Shown one piece after another: positions 1-6,719 of a DNA stretch of 16,844 nt. The notes beneath the pieces were generated by a model that saw nothing but the letters and a program-made list of their open reading frames with translations, was not told the DNA's origin and made no database searches. Source of the DNA: DASUUR01 sp036373975 (GTDB taxonomy: Bacteria > Patescibacteriota > Saccharimonadia > Saccharimonadales > Saccharimonadaceae); assembly GCA_036373975.1 (NCBI GenBank), contig DASUUR010000061.1, positions 1 through 16,844 of the forward strand. The letters are read 5' to 3'. Numbering within the stretch: the stretch's first letter is position 1; each line of letters begins with the position of its first letter. The position numbers and the translations under genes were made by a program.

Positions 1-63
1 TCTTATTGTTTGTTTATGAAACAAATATGGGCGTGGGTTTGCTTTGTATTTTTAAGGCAAGCA

Positions 64-630
64 ATGAATACACTACGATCCACACCAGAACAAGGCACTC
101 AATGGCAACGAGAGGTCACGACTCGGCTATTTCGTATGCAGCATGCACTAGGCGAACAAAGTGCAAAAGGGTGTATAGTAGGCGCAAATCTTGAGCATAC
201 AGCTGGTGAGACTATTTCTGATTGGCTGCAAGAACAATCACATCAGGTAAATGACGGGCGCGTGCTAAGAATTAATTTAGGGCGAGGCGCAGTGTTTTCG
301 AGCTTCGAAAAAGTCACTGAACCCGGTGATCTATATGCAGGTATGGATATCGAGCGACGCCTTGAGCCCCGGAATGATGAGACCGAAATCAGGGTAGATA
401 ATTGTCGTCTCGTTAATCTTGCACCGAGCGACGAATCTCCGGCACACGTTGGCTATTTTTTGCACGATCTTGAGCGAGATGAATGGATTAGTGTGCGCGA
501 GGTGGGCGAGTCTATATCTGGGCAGATAAGCTTTGTCGCTAGTAGCGCAGCCCACCAAGAAGCGCTTGATATGCCAACAGGCGCACAACTATATGTGCCA
601 AAAGATCTTGATACTTTCTCGCAGAGGTAA
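64..630 (+). CDS. hypothetical protein, unknown function
   Basis: I do not recognise this 188-residue protein. It looks soluble and fairly acidic, with no signal peptide, membrane helix or catalytic motif that I can name. The N-terminal part looks helical; the rest alternates short charged and hydrophobic stretches, as in a small alpha/beta or beta protein. I chose ATG 64 because a weak AAGG lies just upstream and a possible -10 box (TATTTT, 47-52) precedes it. Starts at 10 or 16 would add a Trp/Phe-rich N-terminus that overlaps this promoter-like sequence. Its stop lies 20 bp before the next gene, and the promoter of that gene fills the gap, so the two may be expressed separately. The coding region is AT-leaning like the other leaderless-type genes here. 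Confidence 0.7.
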   Translation: MNTLRSTPEQGTQWQREVTTRLFRMQHALGEQSAKGCIVGANLEHTAGETISDWLQEQSHQVNDGRVLRINLGRGAVFSSFEKVTEPGDLYAGMDIERRLEPRNDETEIRVDNCRLVNLAPSDESPAHVGYFLHDLERDEWISVREVGESISGQISFVASSAAHQEALDMPTGAQLYVPKDLDTFSQR

Positions 631-635
631 TATTT

Positions 636-651
636 TGCTATTATGAACACA
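636..651 (+). promoter_or_regulatory. extended -10 promoter of a leaderless Nudix gene
   Basis: TGCTATTAT at 636-644 is an extended -10 box. Its last base is 7 nt before the A of ATG 651, so transcription should begin at or next to the start codon. No Shine-Dalgarno sequence is present. Confidence 0.6.
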
Positions 652-1055
652 TGCAAGTTGCCGGAGCTGTCATTAAAAATCAACAAGGTGAATTTCTTTT
701 ACAACTGAGGGATGGTAAAGTTTCTCGGTTTAAAAATTGCTGGACGTTATTTGGCGGACGCATAGAAGGAAACGAAAAACCTCAAGAGGCTCTTTTGCGC
801 GAATTGAATGAAGAGCTAAACTTAGTCTTAAGCGACATTGAATCCATGCGTGAGATTCAGCGTGGTCAAGATGCTGACGGAGTACCCTTTTTTATTTATG
901 AAGTTCTCATAAATAAAACAATTGATCAGTTGACACTCTGCGAAGGAGCGGCAATGAAATATGTTTCAAAAAGACAACTGTTTGATCATGCGTTCGCATT
1001 CAATACCGAGGAAATTCTAAGGAAATATGTTCAGACTATGACAGAAGATTCGTAA
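651..1055 (+). CDS. Nudix hydrolase (MutT-like)
   Basis: This 134-residue protein is a single Nudix domain, expected to hydrolyse a nucleoside diphosphate linked to another group, such as a damaged or non-canonical dNTP. The Nudix box is at residues 36-57: G36, E42, then R50-E51-L-N-E54-E55. The Mg-binding glutamates are all present, but the final Gly of the consensus is Asn57. The WTLFGG stretch before the box is typical of MutT-like members. The length fits a minimal Nudix fold with no extra domain. ATG 651 is supported by the -10 box ending 7 nt upstream, which implies a leaderless mRNA. The exact substrate cannot be read from the sequence. It is one of four Nudix genes in the window. Confidence 0.92.
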   Translation: MQVAGAVIKNQQGEFLLQLRDGKVSRFKNCWTLFGGRIEGNEKPQEALLRELNEELNLVLSDIESMREIQRGQDADGVPFFIYEVLINKTIDQLTLCEGAAMKYVSKRQLFDHAFAFNTEEILRKYVQTMTEDS

Positions 1056-1135
1056 GTCTTTTGTCGATTCATTATTGAGAATAGAAGATCTTGACGTCAA
1101 GTCGCCTATAACTAGTTTTATTCAAGAAAAACTGC

Positions 1136-1141
1136 TATACT
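1136..1141 (+). promoter_or_regulatory. -10 box of tRNA-Arg
   Basis: TATACT at 1136-1141 is preceded by TGC, giving an extended -10 box. It ends 13 nt before the mature tRNA 5' end, as expected for a short 5' leader removed by RNase P. Confidence 0.6.
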
Positions 1142-1153
1142 ACCGCTTGCTAT

Positions 1154-1230
1154 GCACCCGTAGCTCAGCGGATTAGAGTACTTGGCTTCGAACCAAGGGG
1201 TCGCTGGTTCGAATCCAGCCGGGTGTACCA
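1154..1230 (+). tRNA. tRNA-Arg (anticodon UCG)
   Basis: All arms pair. The acceptor stem is GCACCCG with CGGGTGT, the D-stem GCTC/GAGT, the anticodon stem CTTGG/CCAAG with loop CTTCGAA, and the T-stem GCTGG/CCAGC with loop TTCGAAT. The anticodon is TCG, which reads CGA and possibly other CGN codons. The 3' CCA is encoded at 1228-1230. A -10 box lies at 1136-1141 and a terminator hairpin at 1251-1273. The tRNA stands alone between a Nudix gene and a convergent kinase gene. Confidence 0.97.
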
Positions 1231-1250
1231 TTGAAAAGACTATTGAGAAG

Positions 1251-1277
1251 AAGACGATCGCAAGTGATCGTCTTTTT
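1251..1277. terminator. bidirectional terminator between tRNA-Arg and the minus-strand kinase
   Basis: AAGACGATC pairs with GATCGTCTT across a short loop (1251-1273). On the plus strand a T-run follows; on the minus strand the hairpin is followed by TTCTTC. It can therefore end both the tRNA transcript and the convergent gene at 1286-1738. Confidence 0.75.
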
Positions 1278-1285
1278 GCTTGGTA

Positions 1286-1738
1286 TTAATTAAGTTGCGA
1301 CAGTATGTCATCTACAACCTTTTCTATCGGTTGAGTGGCATCTATTACTACACGACCCCGCTTAATTGAGTATTCCTTTACGCCTTGATTGCGTGCAACT
1401 TGCTTGGCAAGAATATCTGGGTCTTTGCCAAAATTGTTACTTGTTCTATTAAGTAGGCGGTGCTTTAAGGTTTGATCATCGACATGCAGAATAAATACCT
1501 TTTTAAACCGCGGGATGTACGCATCTCTATTGCTGGCGCTCCCGCAAATGAATATCGTTTCGGAAGTATTAAGAGCTTTTTCGATTTTCTCCTCCTTCCA
1601 CAGCCAGTCATTGTTATCTTGATACCCAAAGGCACGGTCCGCGTCGATGGCTTTGTATCCCCTGGCTTGTAGCTCGGCACATACTGAGGTTTTGCCTGTG
1701 CCGGGCAATCCTGATATCAAGTAATTTATTTTGGCCAT
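1286..1738 (-). CDS. small P-loop kinase-like NTPase
   Basis: This 150-residue protein carries a Walker A loop near the N-terminus (GLPGTGKTS, residues 10-18), preceded by a hydrophobic strand. The order of elements and the size match small nucleotide or shikimate kinase-like P-loop proteins (AAA_17/AAA_18-type annotations). A DADRAFG segment at about residue 32 is where such kinases place the acidic residue contacting substrate or Mg. Arg-rich stretches near residues 113-130 could be lid or phosphate-binding elements. A phosphotransferase is likely, but the substrate is unknown. The start at 1738 is preceded by AAGG and by a -10 box that is the mirror of the one used by the divergent gene at 1771. 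Confidence 0.85.
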   Translation of the reverse strand: MAKINYLISGLPGTGKTSVCAELQARGYKAIDADRAFGYQDNNDWLWKEEKIEKALNTSETIFICGSASNRDAYIPRFKKVFILHVDDQTLKHRLLNRTSNNFGKDPDILAKQVARNQGVKEYSIKRGRVVIDATQPIEKVVDDILSQLN

Positions 1739-1755
1739 ATAGTTGCAGTGTACCT

Positions 1756-1764
1756 TATACTATA
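1756..1764. promoter_or_regulatory. symmetric bidirectional -10 element
   Basis: TATACTATA at 1756-1764 gives TATACT on the plus strand (1756-1761, 10 nt before ATG 1771) and TATAGT on the minus strand (1764-1759, 21 nt before ATG 1738). The two genes are only 32 bp apart, so one symmetric element probably serves both. Confidence 0.5.
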
Positions 1765-1770
1765 GAAACC

Positions 1771-2184
1771 ATGAAAATTTGTGTCACCACCCGGTTTAAA
1801 GGCGAGGAAAATAAGCAGGATATAGTAGACTTGTGTGCGGCCGTTCGGGCTGCCGGCCTGGAAGACTTTAGTTTTATCCGGGATATCGAAAACTACCAGA
1901 AGACATTCAATGACCCCAAAGAACTCTGGCAGAGGGCAAAACAAGAGATTACACAGTGCGACGCACTCCTTATTGATGTGTCAGACAATCCAAGTGGCGG
2001 CCGTGTTATTGAGGCTGGAATCGCCTATGCTCTCGACATGCCTATATTCGTTTTGGTTAAAAAAGGGTTGGAATACAAAGATGTTTATAATGGCATAGCA
2101 ACGGTTGTTATAAAATATGAAGCCTACGCAGATGTTACTAAAGCATTGCGTAATTTTATAGAGAAAAAGAATATTCAAAAATGA
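1771..2184 (+). CDS. nucleoside 2-deoxyribosyltransferase-like protein
   Basis: The protein has 137 residues and fits the nucleoside 2-deoxyribosyltransferase fold, whose members swap or release bases from deoxyribonucleosides or deoxyribonucleotides. It opens with a strand (KICVTTRF), followed by helices and then an acidic IDVSDNP segment (residues 68-74). The family signature EAGIAYAL follows, where Glu81 is the candidate nucleophile. The glycine-rich segment just before it (NPSGGRV) matches the usual phosphate- or sugar-contacting loop. The likely role is nucleoside salvage or nucleotide clean-up. Its stop overlaps the start of the next kinase gene by 4 nt (ATGA), which suggests translational coupling and a linked pathway. 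The start lies 8-10 nt after a -10 box and has no Shine-Dalgarno sequence, so the mRNA should be leaderless. Confidence 0.85.
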   Translation: MKICVTTRFKGEENKQDIVDLCAAVRAAGLEDFSFIRDIENYQKTFNDPKELWQRAKQEITQCDALLIDVSDNPSGGRVIEAGIAYALDMPIFVLVKKGLEYKDVYNGIATVVIKYEAYADVTKALRNFIEKKNIQK

Positions 2185-2726
2185 ATAAACCCTTGATCAT
2201 TTATGTTAGTGGCGCCCCTGGTTCCGGCAAGACGACGCTAGCGCGGATACTTGCGGACCAACTATATGTACCGAGTATCTCGAGCGACACAATCCATGGC
2301 GGTGTTGCCTTTTTGCACCCCGAACACGACAGAAAGCAGACGCTCGTGAACGTTTTTGTGCCAACAATGATTGGACTGGCGCAGAATAGTGTGAGTTTTG
2401 TGGCCGACCAAGTGCTCCAAAAGGGTGTGTCGGAAGCAACAATCATTGACAGATTACGGCCATATGCGCAGATAATTAACATTCACACGGTGTGTAGCGA
2501 CCCCATCGCTCGCTATATGCAAAGGGTGCAGAGTAGTGAGGTGCCAAGTGTTATTGCGCGCAGGGAACAGCTACTGGAGCGAGCAGCGTATCACAAAGGT
2601 AATCTTGATAAAACGAGCCAGCCGCTCGATCTTGGGGTGCCAACGCTCGTCGTCAATACCGACGAGGGCTATACGCCAAATTTGAGTCAGGTACTCAACT
2701 TTATTAAAAAGAATTACCCCACCTAG
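2181..2726 (+). CDS. P-loop kinase-like ATPase
   Basis: The 181-residue protein begins with a strand and a textbook Walker A loop (GAPGSGKTT, residues 11-19). It then follows the pattern of AAA_33-type small-molecule kinases: an ISSDTI segment at about residue 33, where the family has a substrate- or Mg-contacting Asp, and a basic lid-like region near residues 126-138. A phosphotransferase acting on a nucleoside, sugar or similar small molecule is likely, but the substrate is not determined. It overlaps the deoxyribosyltransferase-like gene by 4 nt and has no promoter of its own, so the two form an operon, which favours a nucleoside-related substrate. The next gene starts 24 bp after its stop with its own -10 box. 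Confidence 0.85.
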   Translation: MNKPLIIYVSGAPGSGKTTLARILADQLYVPSISSDTIHGGVAFLHPEHDRKQTLVNVFVPTMIGLAQNSVSFVADQVLQKGVSEATIIDRLRPYAQIINIHTVCSDPIARYMQRVQSSEVPSVIARREQLLERAAYHKGNLDKTSQPLDLGVPTLVVNTDEGYTPNLSQVLNFIKKNYPT

Positions 2727-2735
2727 TTCAGCCTA

Positions 2736-2751
2736 TGCTACATTAGTGGCA
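2736..2751 (+). promoter_or_regulatory. extended -10 promoter of a leaderless kinase gene
   Basis: TGCTACATT at 2736-2744 ends 7 nt before ATG 2751. There is no Shine-Dalgarno sequence. The promoter sits in the 24-bp gap behind the preceding kinase gene. Confidence 0.55.
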
Positions 2752-3302
2752 TGGTAGCAACTAGTCCAAAACTTATTCACATAAATGGCGCTGCGGGTAT
2801 TGGTAAGGATACCATTTCCCAGAAGTATATAGATAACCACCCTTTTGCTTTGTGCGTCCGAACAGATGATCTCATTACTACTCTTGGCCAGTGGTCATTG
2901 CCTGAAAACTATGATCCGGCACGACATCTCGCATTCAATGTGGCTATCAGTATGATTACGACCCACCTCGAGGCGGGTTATGATGTGATTGTGCCACATT
3001 TATTGACGGATCTTGAAGAAGCTGAGGCGCTAGAAGGTGTTGCTAAAAAGTTCTCGGTTCCGTTTATTGAAATCTTGCTTTCTACTGATAAAACAGACGC
3101 GTTAGAGCGCGTGTTCTCGCGAGGCACGCGGGGCGAGCCCGGTGCGCCGCCACTTACCGAAGCCGACAGGCCAGAGTTTGAGGAGCTGTATGATAACGTG
3201 CTACTCGCAGTTGAGAAGCGGCCCGGGGTTATAAAAATTGATTCGGTGGTTGGTGATATAGAAGGAACTTACCGAAGGTTCGAAGACGCCATACGGCCCT
3301 AA
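2751..3302 (+). CDS. P-loop kinase-like ATPase
   Basis: The 183-residue protein has a Walker A loop at residues 13-21 (GAAGIGKDT); Asp replaces the usual Thr/Ser after Lys but a Thr follows. A VRTDDLI segment near residue 36 and a strand ending IVPHLL near residue 83 match the Asp-containing core strands of AAA-type small-molecule kinases. An Arg-rich segment with a Gly/Pro-rich loop (about residues 121-136) could be the mobile lid. The enzyme class is supported; the substrate is not. ATG 2751 is set by the -10 box 7 nt upstream (leaderless). The gene faces a minus-strand gene and shares a bidirectional terminator with it. Confidence 0.85.
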   Translation: MVATSPKLIHINGAAGIGKDTISQKYIDNHPFALCVRTDDLITTLGQWSLPENYDPARHLAFNVAISMITTHLEAGYDVIVPHLLTDLEEAEALEGVAKKFSVPFIEILLSTDKTDALERVFSRGTRGEPGAPPLTEADRPEFEELYDNVLLAVEKRPGVIKIDSVVGDIEGTYRRFEDAIRP

Positions 3303-3314
3303 GAGGTAAGGAAA

Positions 3315-3349
3315 CCCCAGGCGCAGTGTTGTAGGCGCCCGGGGCTTTT
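3315..3349. terminator. bidirectional terminator between convergent genes
   Basis: CCCCAGGCGC (3315-3324) pairs with GCGCCCGGGG (3335-3344), with one mismatch. CTTTT follows on the plus strand and TTTCCTT on the minus strand. It lies between the kinase ending at 3302 and the minus-strand gene ending at 3366. Confidence 0.7.
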
Positions 3350-3365
3350 AGGGCGGACGTTCAAG

Positions 3366-3776
3366 CTAGCCGTGGCTCATGAACATGGTGAGCTTGGCAC
3401 GGAACGCCTCATTCGACATCGGGGTGCGCTCTGCGTTCCTTGAGATGTCGCCCGGACGCAGTAGGGATACTTCCAATTTGTCGGGGCTGAACTTCCGGAA
3501 TGTCTCCAGAATTTTCCAAACATACGACATGCTGATTGGCTGGGGCCGTAGCACCTCAAAGCCGAAATCGCCTATAGACACATGTGCCACGAGGCCGGTC
3601 TCAACTAGGCAACTGCGAATTGCTTTGCCGACCTCTGAATACGACGTGCTGTCGTCTTCTGGGCTATTGAGAACGAAGTAGTGGCTCTGTGCATTGTGTC
3701 GCAGCAGGGCTTGGTCGCAGCGAACGACGAGCTTCCCCGGGTCTTGCAGGTCGAATTCTACTACCGTTAGCGCCAT
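3366..3776 (-). CDS. hypothetical protein (GC-rich class)
   Basis: I do not recognise this 136-residue protein. It has no membrane helix or signal peptide. The N-terminal half alternates beta-like stretches with polar loops, the middle contains a SIGDFGFEVL strand, and the C-terminal third is helical and basic. ATG 3776 is chosen because AAGGAG lies 7-8 nt upstream. A longer reading from 3812 would place that Shine-Dalgarno sequence inside the gene and add a Cys/His-containing tail with no support. A -10 box (TATACT on the minus strand, 3831-3826) implies a leader of about 45 nt. Codons end mostly in G or C, unlike the flanking kinase and Nudix genes. The gene is a self-contained unit with its own promoter, Shine-Dalgarno sequence and terminator. 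Confidence 0.75.
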   Translation of the reverse strand: MALTVVEFDLQDPGKLVVRCDQALLRHNAQSHYFVLNSPEDDSTSYSEVGKAIRSCLVETGLVAHVSIGDFGFEVLRPQPISMSYVWKILETFRKFSPDKLEVSLLRPGDISRNAERTPMSNEAFRAKLTMFMSHG

Positions 3777-3825
3777 GTCGGCTCCTTGTCTCGTATGACA
3801 GCCGGGATACACCGGCCAAGTATCA

Positions 3826-3831
3826 AGTATA
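3826..3831 (-). promoter_or_regulatory. -10 box for the minus-strand gene starting at 3776
   Basis: The minus strand reads TATATACTTG here. The TATACT box ends 50 nt before ATG 3776, which leaves room for a leader with AAGGAG. The divergent leaderless promoter of the Nudix gene at 3868 lies about 25 bp away. Confidence 0.5.
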
Positions 3832-3854
3832 TAGGTTAGCTATGTACTTTAGGC

Positions 3855-3868
3855 TATTATTACAGATA
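3855..3868 (+). promoter_or_regulatory. -10 promoter of a leaderless Nudix gene
   Basis: TATTAT at 3855-3860 ends 8 nt before ATG 3868. No Shine-Dalgarno sequence lies between them. Confidence 0.55.
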
Positions 3869-4380
3869 TGAATGTTTTGTTTGAGATTCGTGACTCTGAT
3901 GTATTCCGTGGTGCACGCGATTTGGACCCTTCGCGATTTGCCGAAAAGAAAACATCACGCATTATTTTATTGAATAGCCTGGGTAATGTCGCGCTGCTGC
4001 GAGTCGACAAGTACCAGTATCACAAACTGCCCGGCGGTGGCGTTGAAAGGGGCGAGAGCCCAAAAAAGGCACTTGAACGAGAGCTACTTGAGGAAATGGG
4101 GTGTCGGGCGCGGATTATGGCAGAAGTGGGGATAGGCGTGGAGTATAAGAACGATCAGGCTCGGAAACAGATCTCGTATTGTTATCTTGGTGAGCAAGTG
4201 GGCCGAACTGTGCCCCCAAACTTTACCGACAGTGAACGTGATCACGGGTATGAGGCGGTATGGATGGAAGATATCGATGCTGCAATTAGGCAAGTTGAAG
4301 TAGATGAGCCAATCGGCTATTCCCGAAAGTTCATTCAAGCTCGAGAGGCGGCCTTTTTGCGCGCTGCAAGGGATCTATAA
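3868..4380 (+). CDS. Nudix hydrolase
   Basis: This 170-residue protein contains a complete Nudix box at residues 57-78: G57, E63, R71-E72-L-L-E75-E76-M-G78. All residues that bind Mg and catalyse pyrophosphate hydrolysis are in place. About 30 residues precede the first strand of the fold and could take part in dimerisation or substrate choice. The LPGGG entry to the box is common in nucleoside-diphosphate-X hydrolases. The C-terminus is a helix rich in Arg and Ala. The substrate is unknown. The start follows a -10 box by 8 nt, so the mRNA should be leaderless. The next gene starts 70 bp downstream with its own promoter. Confidence 0.92.
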   Translation: MNVLFEIRDSDVFRGARDLDPSRFAEKKTSRIILLNSLGNVALLRVDKYQYHKLPGGGVERGESPKKALERELLEEMGCRARIMAEVGIGVEYKNDQARKQISYCYLGEQVGRTVPPNFTDSERDHGYEAVWMEDIDAAIRQVEVDEPIGYSRKFIQAREAAFLRAARDL

Positions 4381-4403
4381 AAGGCAAAGATTAGTTTTTA
4401 TTA

Positions 4404-4409
4404 TATAAT
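4404..4409 (+). promoter_or_regulatory. -10 box for the GC-rich gene at 4451
   Basis: TATAAT at 4404-4409 lies in an AT-rich stretch, 42 nt before ATG 4451. This gives a leader of about 35 nt that carries GGAGAAG. Confidence 0.6.
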
Positions 4410-4450
4410 AATAAAGCTGGCACCACTGACTGGTATTGGAGAAGCGTCAC

Positions 4451-4777
4451 ATGGTTGATGCGAACGATATTCAGAAGACCATCCGGCGAGTCATGAAGGG
4501 GGTCGACGCACGCCTTGGTGAGCTCAGCGACACCTTCACCGCGACCACCAACTTCGCAGATCTTCCCCGGGAGAAATTCCTCGAGGTGGATCTGGTGTCG
4601 GAGGCTGGGCTCAGGATCCGCGTAGCCACCCTTGAGAGGGTGAAAAACGGCAGTGTCCATGTGGGTGTGATCAATGTTGAGGGTGCTCCCATCATGCCTC
4701 CGATCATGGCGCAACTCTCCGAAGATCACAAGGGCAAGGTTGTCTACACCTTCCTGATGAGACCGGACGTGGATTAG
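4451..4777 (+). CDS. hypothetical protein (GC-rich class)
   Basis: The 108-residue protein matches no family I know. Its first third looks helical and charged, its middle contains two or three beta-strand-like segments, and the end is a short strand (KVVYTFLMR). It is probably soluble and cytoplasmic. ATG 4451 is preferred because GGAGAAG lies 8 nt upstream; an in-frame TTG at 4436 would put that Shine-Dalgarno sequence inside the gene. Strong third-position G/C contrasts with the Nudix gene before it and the membrane protein after it. A consensus -10 box upstream and a hairpin downstream make it a one-gene unit. Confidence 0.75.
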   Translation: MVDANDIQKTIRRVMKGVDARLGELSDTFTATTNFADLPREKFLEVDLVSEAGLRIRVATLERVKNGSVHVGVINVEGAPIMPPIMAQLSEDHKGKVVYTFLMRPDVD

Positions 4778-4782
4778 CAAGA

Positions 4783-4815
4783 GGGCCCCTCATGGCGAAC
4801 AGTCGTGAGAGGCCC
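4783..4815 (+). terminator. hairpin after the GC-rich gene
   Basis: GGGCCCCTC (4783-4791) pairs with GAGAGGCCC (4807-4815), with one mismatch. The T-tract afterwards is poor, so termination may be weak. Confidence 0.45.
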
Positions 4816-4845
4816 GAAGTTCTATATGTAAATATTTTTTTGTAG

Positions 4846-4858
4846 TATTATTGACGCA
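4846..4858 (+). promoter_or_regulatory. -10 promoter of a leaderless membrane-protein gene
   Basis: TATTAT at 4846-4851 ends 7 nt before ATG 4858, with no Shine-Dalgarno sequence in between. A T-rich run lies just upstream. Confidence 0.55.
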
Positions 4859-5484
4859 TGAATAAAAACAAAAATCGTGAAACTGTATTTATTAGGGTTC
4901 TTGCCGCAACGGCCGCAGTGCTCTTAGTACTTGTAGGCTGGCAAATCTTTAATCTTGTGCAAAAAATACAACAGGATGCGAGGACTACCGCCATCCAGGC
5001 TGCACAACCGAAGCTGTATCTTGATACCGCAGAACGATTCACTTTTAGATACCCCAATACATGGAGTCTCGCCTATGCTGCGTCTAAGGCAACCGATGAT
5101 CCTGCTCCTACCAGCCCAGACTGGGCTAAGACTTCTCGCCCTGTCGAAGTTCAGCCAAACGAGGGGAAGGTTGGCAACAAGATTACGGTGACGCCGGGTT
5201 GTACTTCTGCTCGCATTGCCGATTTAAAGGCGCGCAAGGATCGATTCCATACTCAAGAGGATTTAAAGATTAATGGCTACACGGCTTTCTATGACAAATT
5301 AAACTTTAAAACAGACGCCGAACGCTATGTGCATCATACGTACATTGTGCTAAATGGAAAAGATTGTTTAGAATTCTCGTACCGTGAGAGTCACCACCAC
5401 CCCATGAGCAATACCAACTTTGATGATCAAAAGAACGTGAAGTATTTCAAGATGATCGTAGGGTCGGTGAAATTCGCTCGATAG
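4858..5484 (+). CDS. membrane-anchored protein with PsbP-like extracellular domain
   Basis: The 208-residue protein has a short basic N-terminus, one hydrophobic helix (about residues 11-33) and a large polar domain that should face outside. After the anchor, the FTFRYPNTW segment at about residue 61 resembles the opening of PsbP/MOG1-like domains, which often occur on bacterial surface lipoproteins or anchored proteins. Two cysteines (in TPGCTSA and GKDCLEF) could form a disulfide, which fits an extracellular location. No enzymatic motif is visible. The start is leaderless, 7 nt after a -10 box. It is followed after 13 bp by another anchored surface protein gene without its own promoter, so the two are probably one operon. 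Confidence 0.75.
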   Translation: MNKNKNRETVFIRVLAATAAVLLVLVGWQIFNLVQKIQQDARTTAIQAAQPKLYLDTAERFTFRYPNTWSLAYAASKATDDPAPTSPDWAKTSRPVEVQPNEGKVGNKITVTPGCTSARIADLKARKDRFHTQEDLKINGYTAFYDKLNFKTDAERYVHHTYIVLNGKDCLEFSYRESHHHPMSNTNFDDQKNVKYFKMIVGSVKFAR

Positions 5485-5497
5485 GCCCCAGAGCACG

Positions 5498-6650
5498 ATG
5501 TTCGCCAGTTATATTCATAAACTTTGGGCTAAAGCTACAGGCTTGCCGCGCCTTGTAAAAGTACTCATACCGATTGCACTAATTGTTCTTATAGCGGGTG
5601 TGTACTTTGCATGGCCACGCTCAAATGAACCAGCTTGTAGGGATAATGAGTGCAAAAAAGTCGCAACCCCGGGTGATGCTACTCCCCCACCAAAGGCACC
5701 CAGTGAAGATAAGCAGCCTGATAAAAAATCTGATACCAAGCCTCCTAGGAGCACGCCAACTCCACCCGTATCACGGACGCCTGGCTCCCCTTCTACGGGT
5801 GGCGGCGGTGGAGCTACGCCCGTCCCCAGCGCCGGGCGGGGGAACGCCAGGCGTCCAATCGTGTGCACCATTCCCGGCTTTTCCGGACGAGAGCTGCACC
5901 GGTGTTCCTTCGGGCATACAAATGCAGACAATCAGCGGGGGCTTTTCAACAACCGGCAACGGGCAGACGATAAGCGGCAAACTGATTACTGGCGAGCTAG
6001 TGGTTGATCATAACAATGTTACAGTAGTAAACTCGCGCATTAAGGGGCGCATTATCTACAGCGGTACTGGGCTAACGCTGCGTGATGTCGACCTTGGCCC
6101 CGATGCGTGCCCCGGCTCATCTACGGGGACACGCCTGCTGGCGGGTAATGACTTTACGCTAACCCGAGTACATATGCACAACAATGGCGATGATCTGCTT
6201 GCACTTACTGGGGGTGGCAATATAACCATTCGCGATAGTTTATTTAATAAAACTTGCTACTATCCGGGCGATCATCTTGATGCAATTCAGTACTACCATC
6301 CGGGCGGGGTGCCGAATGTTACAATCGAACACAACCGAATCGATGCGCGAGCGAGCAATATCTCGGGCAATGGCAATGCAGCTGTTTTTTGGGCAGACTC
6401 TCCGGGTGCAGGTGCACGATTAACCTTAAAGAACAATTTGTTTGCGGGCGGAAACTACACTGTGTATGCGCTCGATGCGCCTGCAGGTTCTGGGGTTGTA
6501 ATTGATGTAAATGCCAACCGCTTGTTCGCAATACATATACCTGGCCCGTGCAGCACCAGTAACTCAATTGCATTCAACGGCACTTCTGGGGTCAAATGGA
6601 GCGGTAATGCCTTTACCGATGGCGCGCCCATTCCGCTTAGTGCCTGTTAG
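5498..6650 (+). CDS. membrane-anchored parallel beta-helix surface protein, split by a +1 frameshift
   Basis: Two overlapping frames together read as one protein of about 383 residues. The first frame (from ATG 5498) encodes a membrane helix (about residues 20-38) and then a Pro/Ser/Thr/Gly-rich linker. Near 5825-5842 the sense shifts by one base to the frame ending at 6650. That frame continues the linker (APGGGTPGVQSC) and then gives about 270 residues rich in Asn, Gly and short strands (GNGQTISGKL, GGNITIRDSL, TIEHNRIDAR), typical of right-handed parallel beta-helices such as pectate-lyase-like or adhesin folds. Beyond the shift the first frame turns basic and ends at 6005-6007. No catalytic motif is clear; adhesion or glycan binding is possible. 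The shift may be a sequencing error, a mutation or a regulated switch. The gene is probably co-transcribed with the anchored gene before it. Confidence 0.75.
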
Positions 6651-6675
6651 TTTTGCACGAAATGTTTGCAAATTA

Positions 6676-6681
6676 TATACT
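6676..6681 (+). promoter_or_regulatory. -10 box for the GC-rich genes at 6720 and 7089
   Basis: TATACT at 6676-6681 lies 39 nt before GTG 6720. It argues against reading the gene from an upstream TTG at 6666, which would fall inside the promoter. Confidence 0.5.
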
Positions 6682-6719
6682 CAAGTGATGCTCCATATCC
6701 GGTGGGGCCTGGCCGTAAG

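Noticed and set aside
5598..5820. Upstream part of the beta-helix frame as an independent N-terminus
   Set aside because: The translation before about 5825 is His/Pro/Leu-rich noise overlapping the anchor and linker of the correct frame. No start signal is present, so a frameshift joining the frames is more likely.
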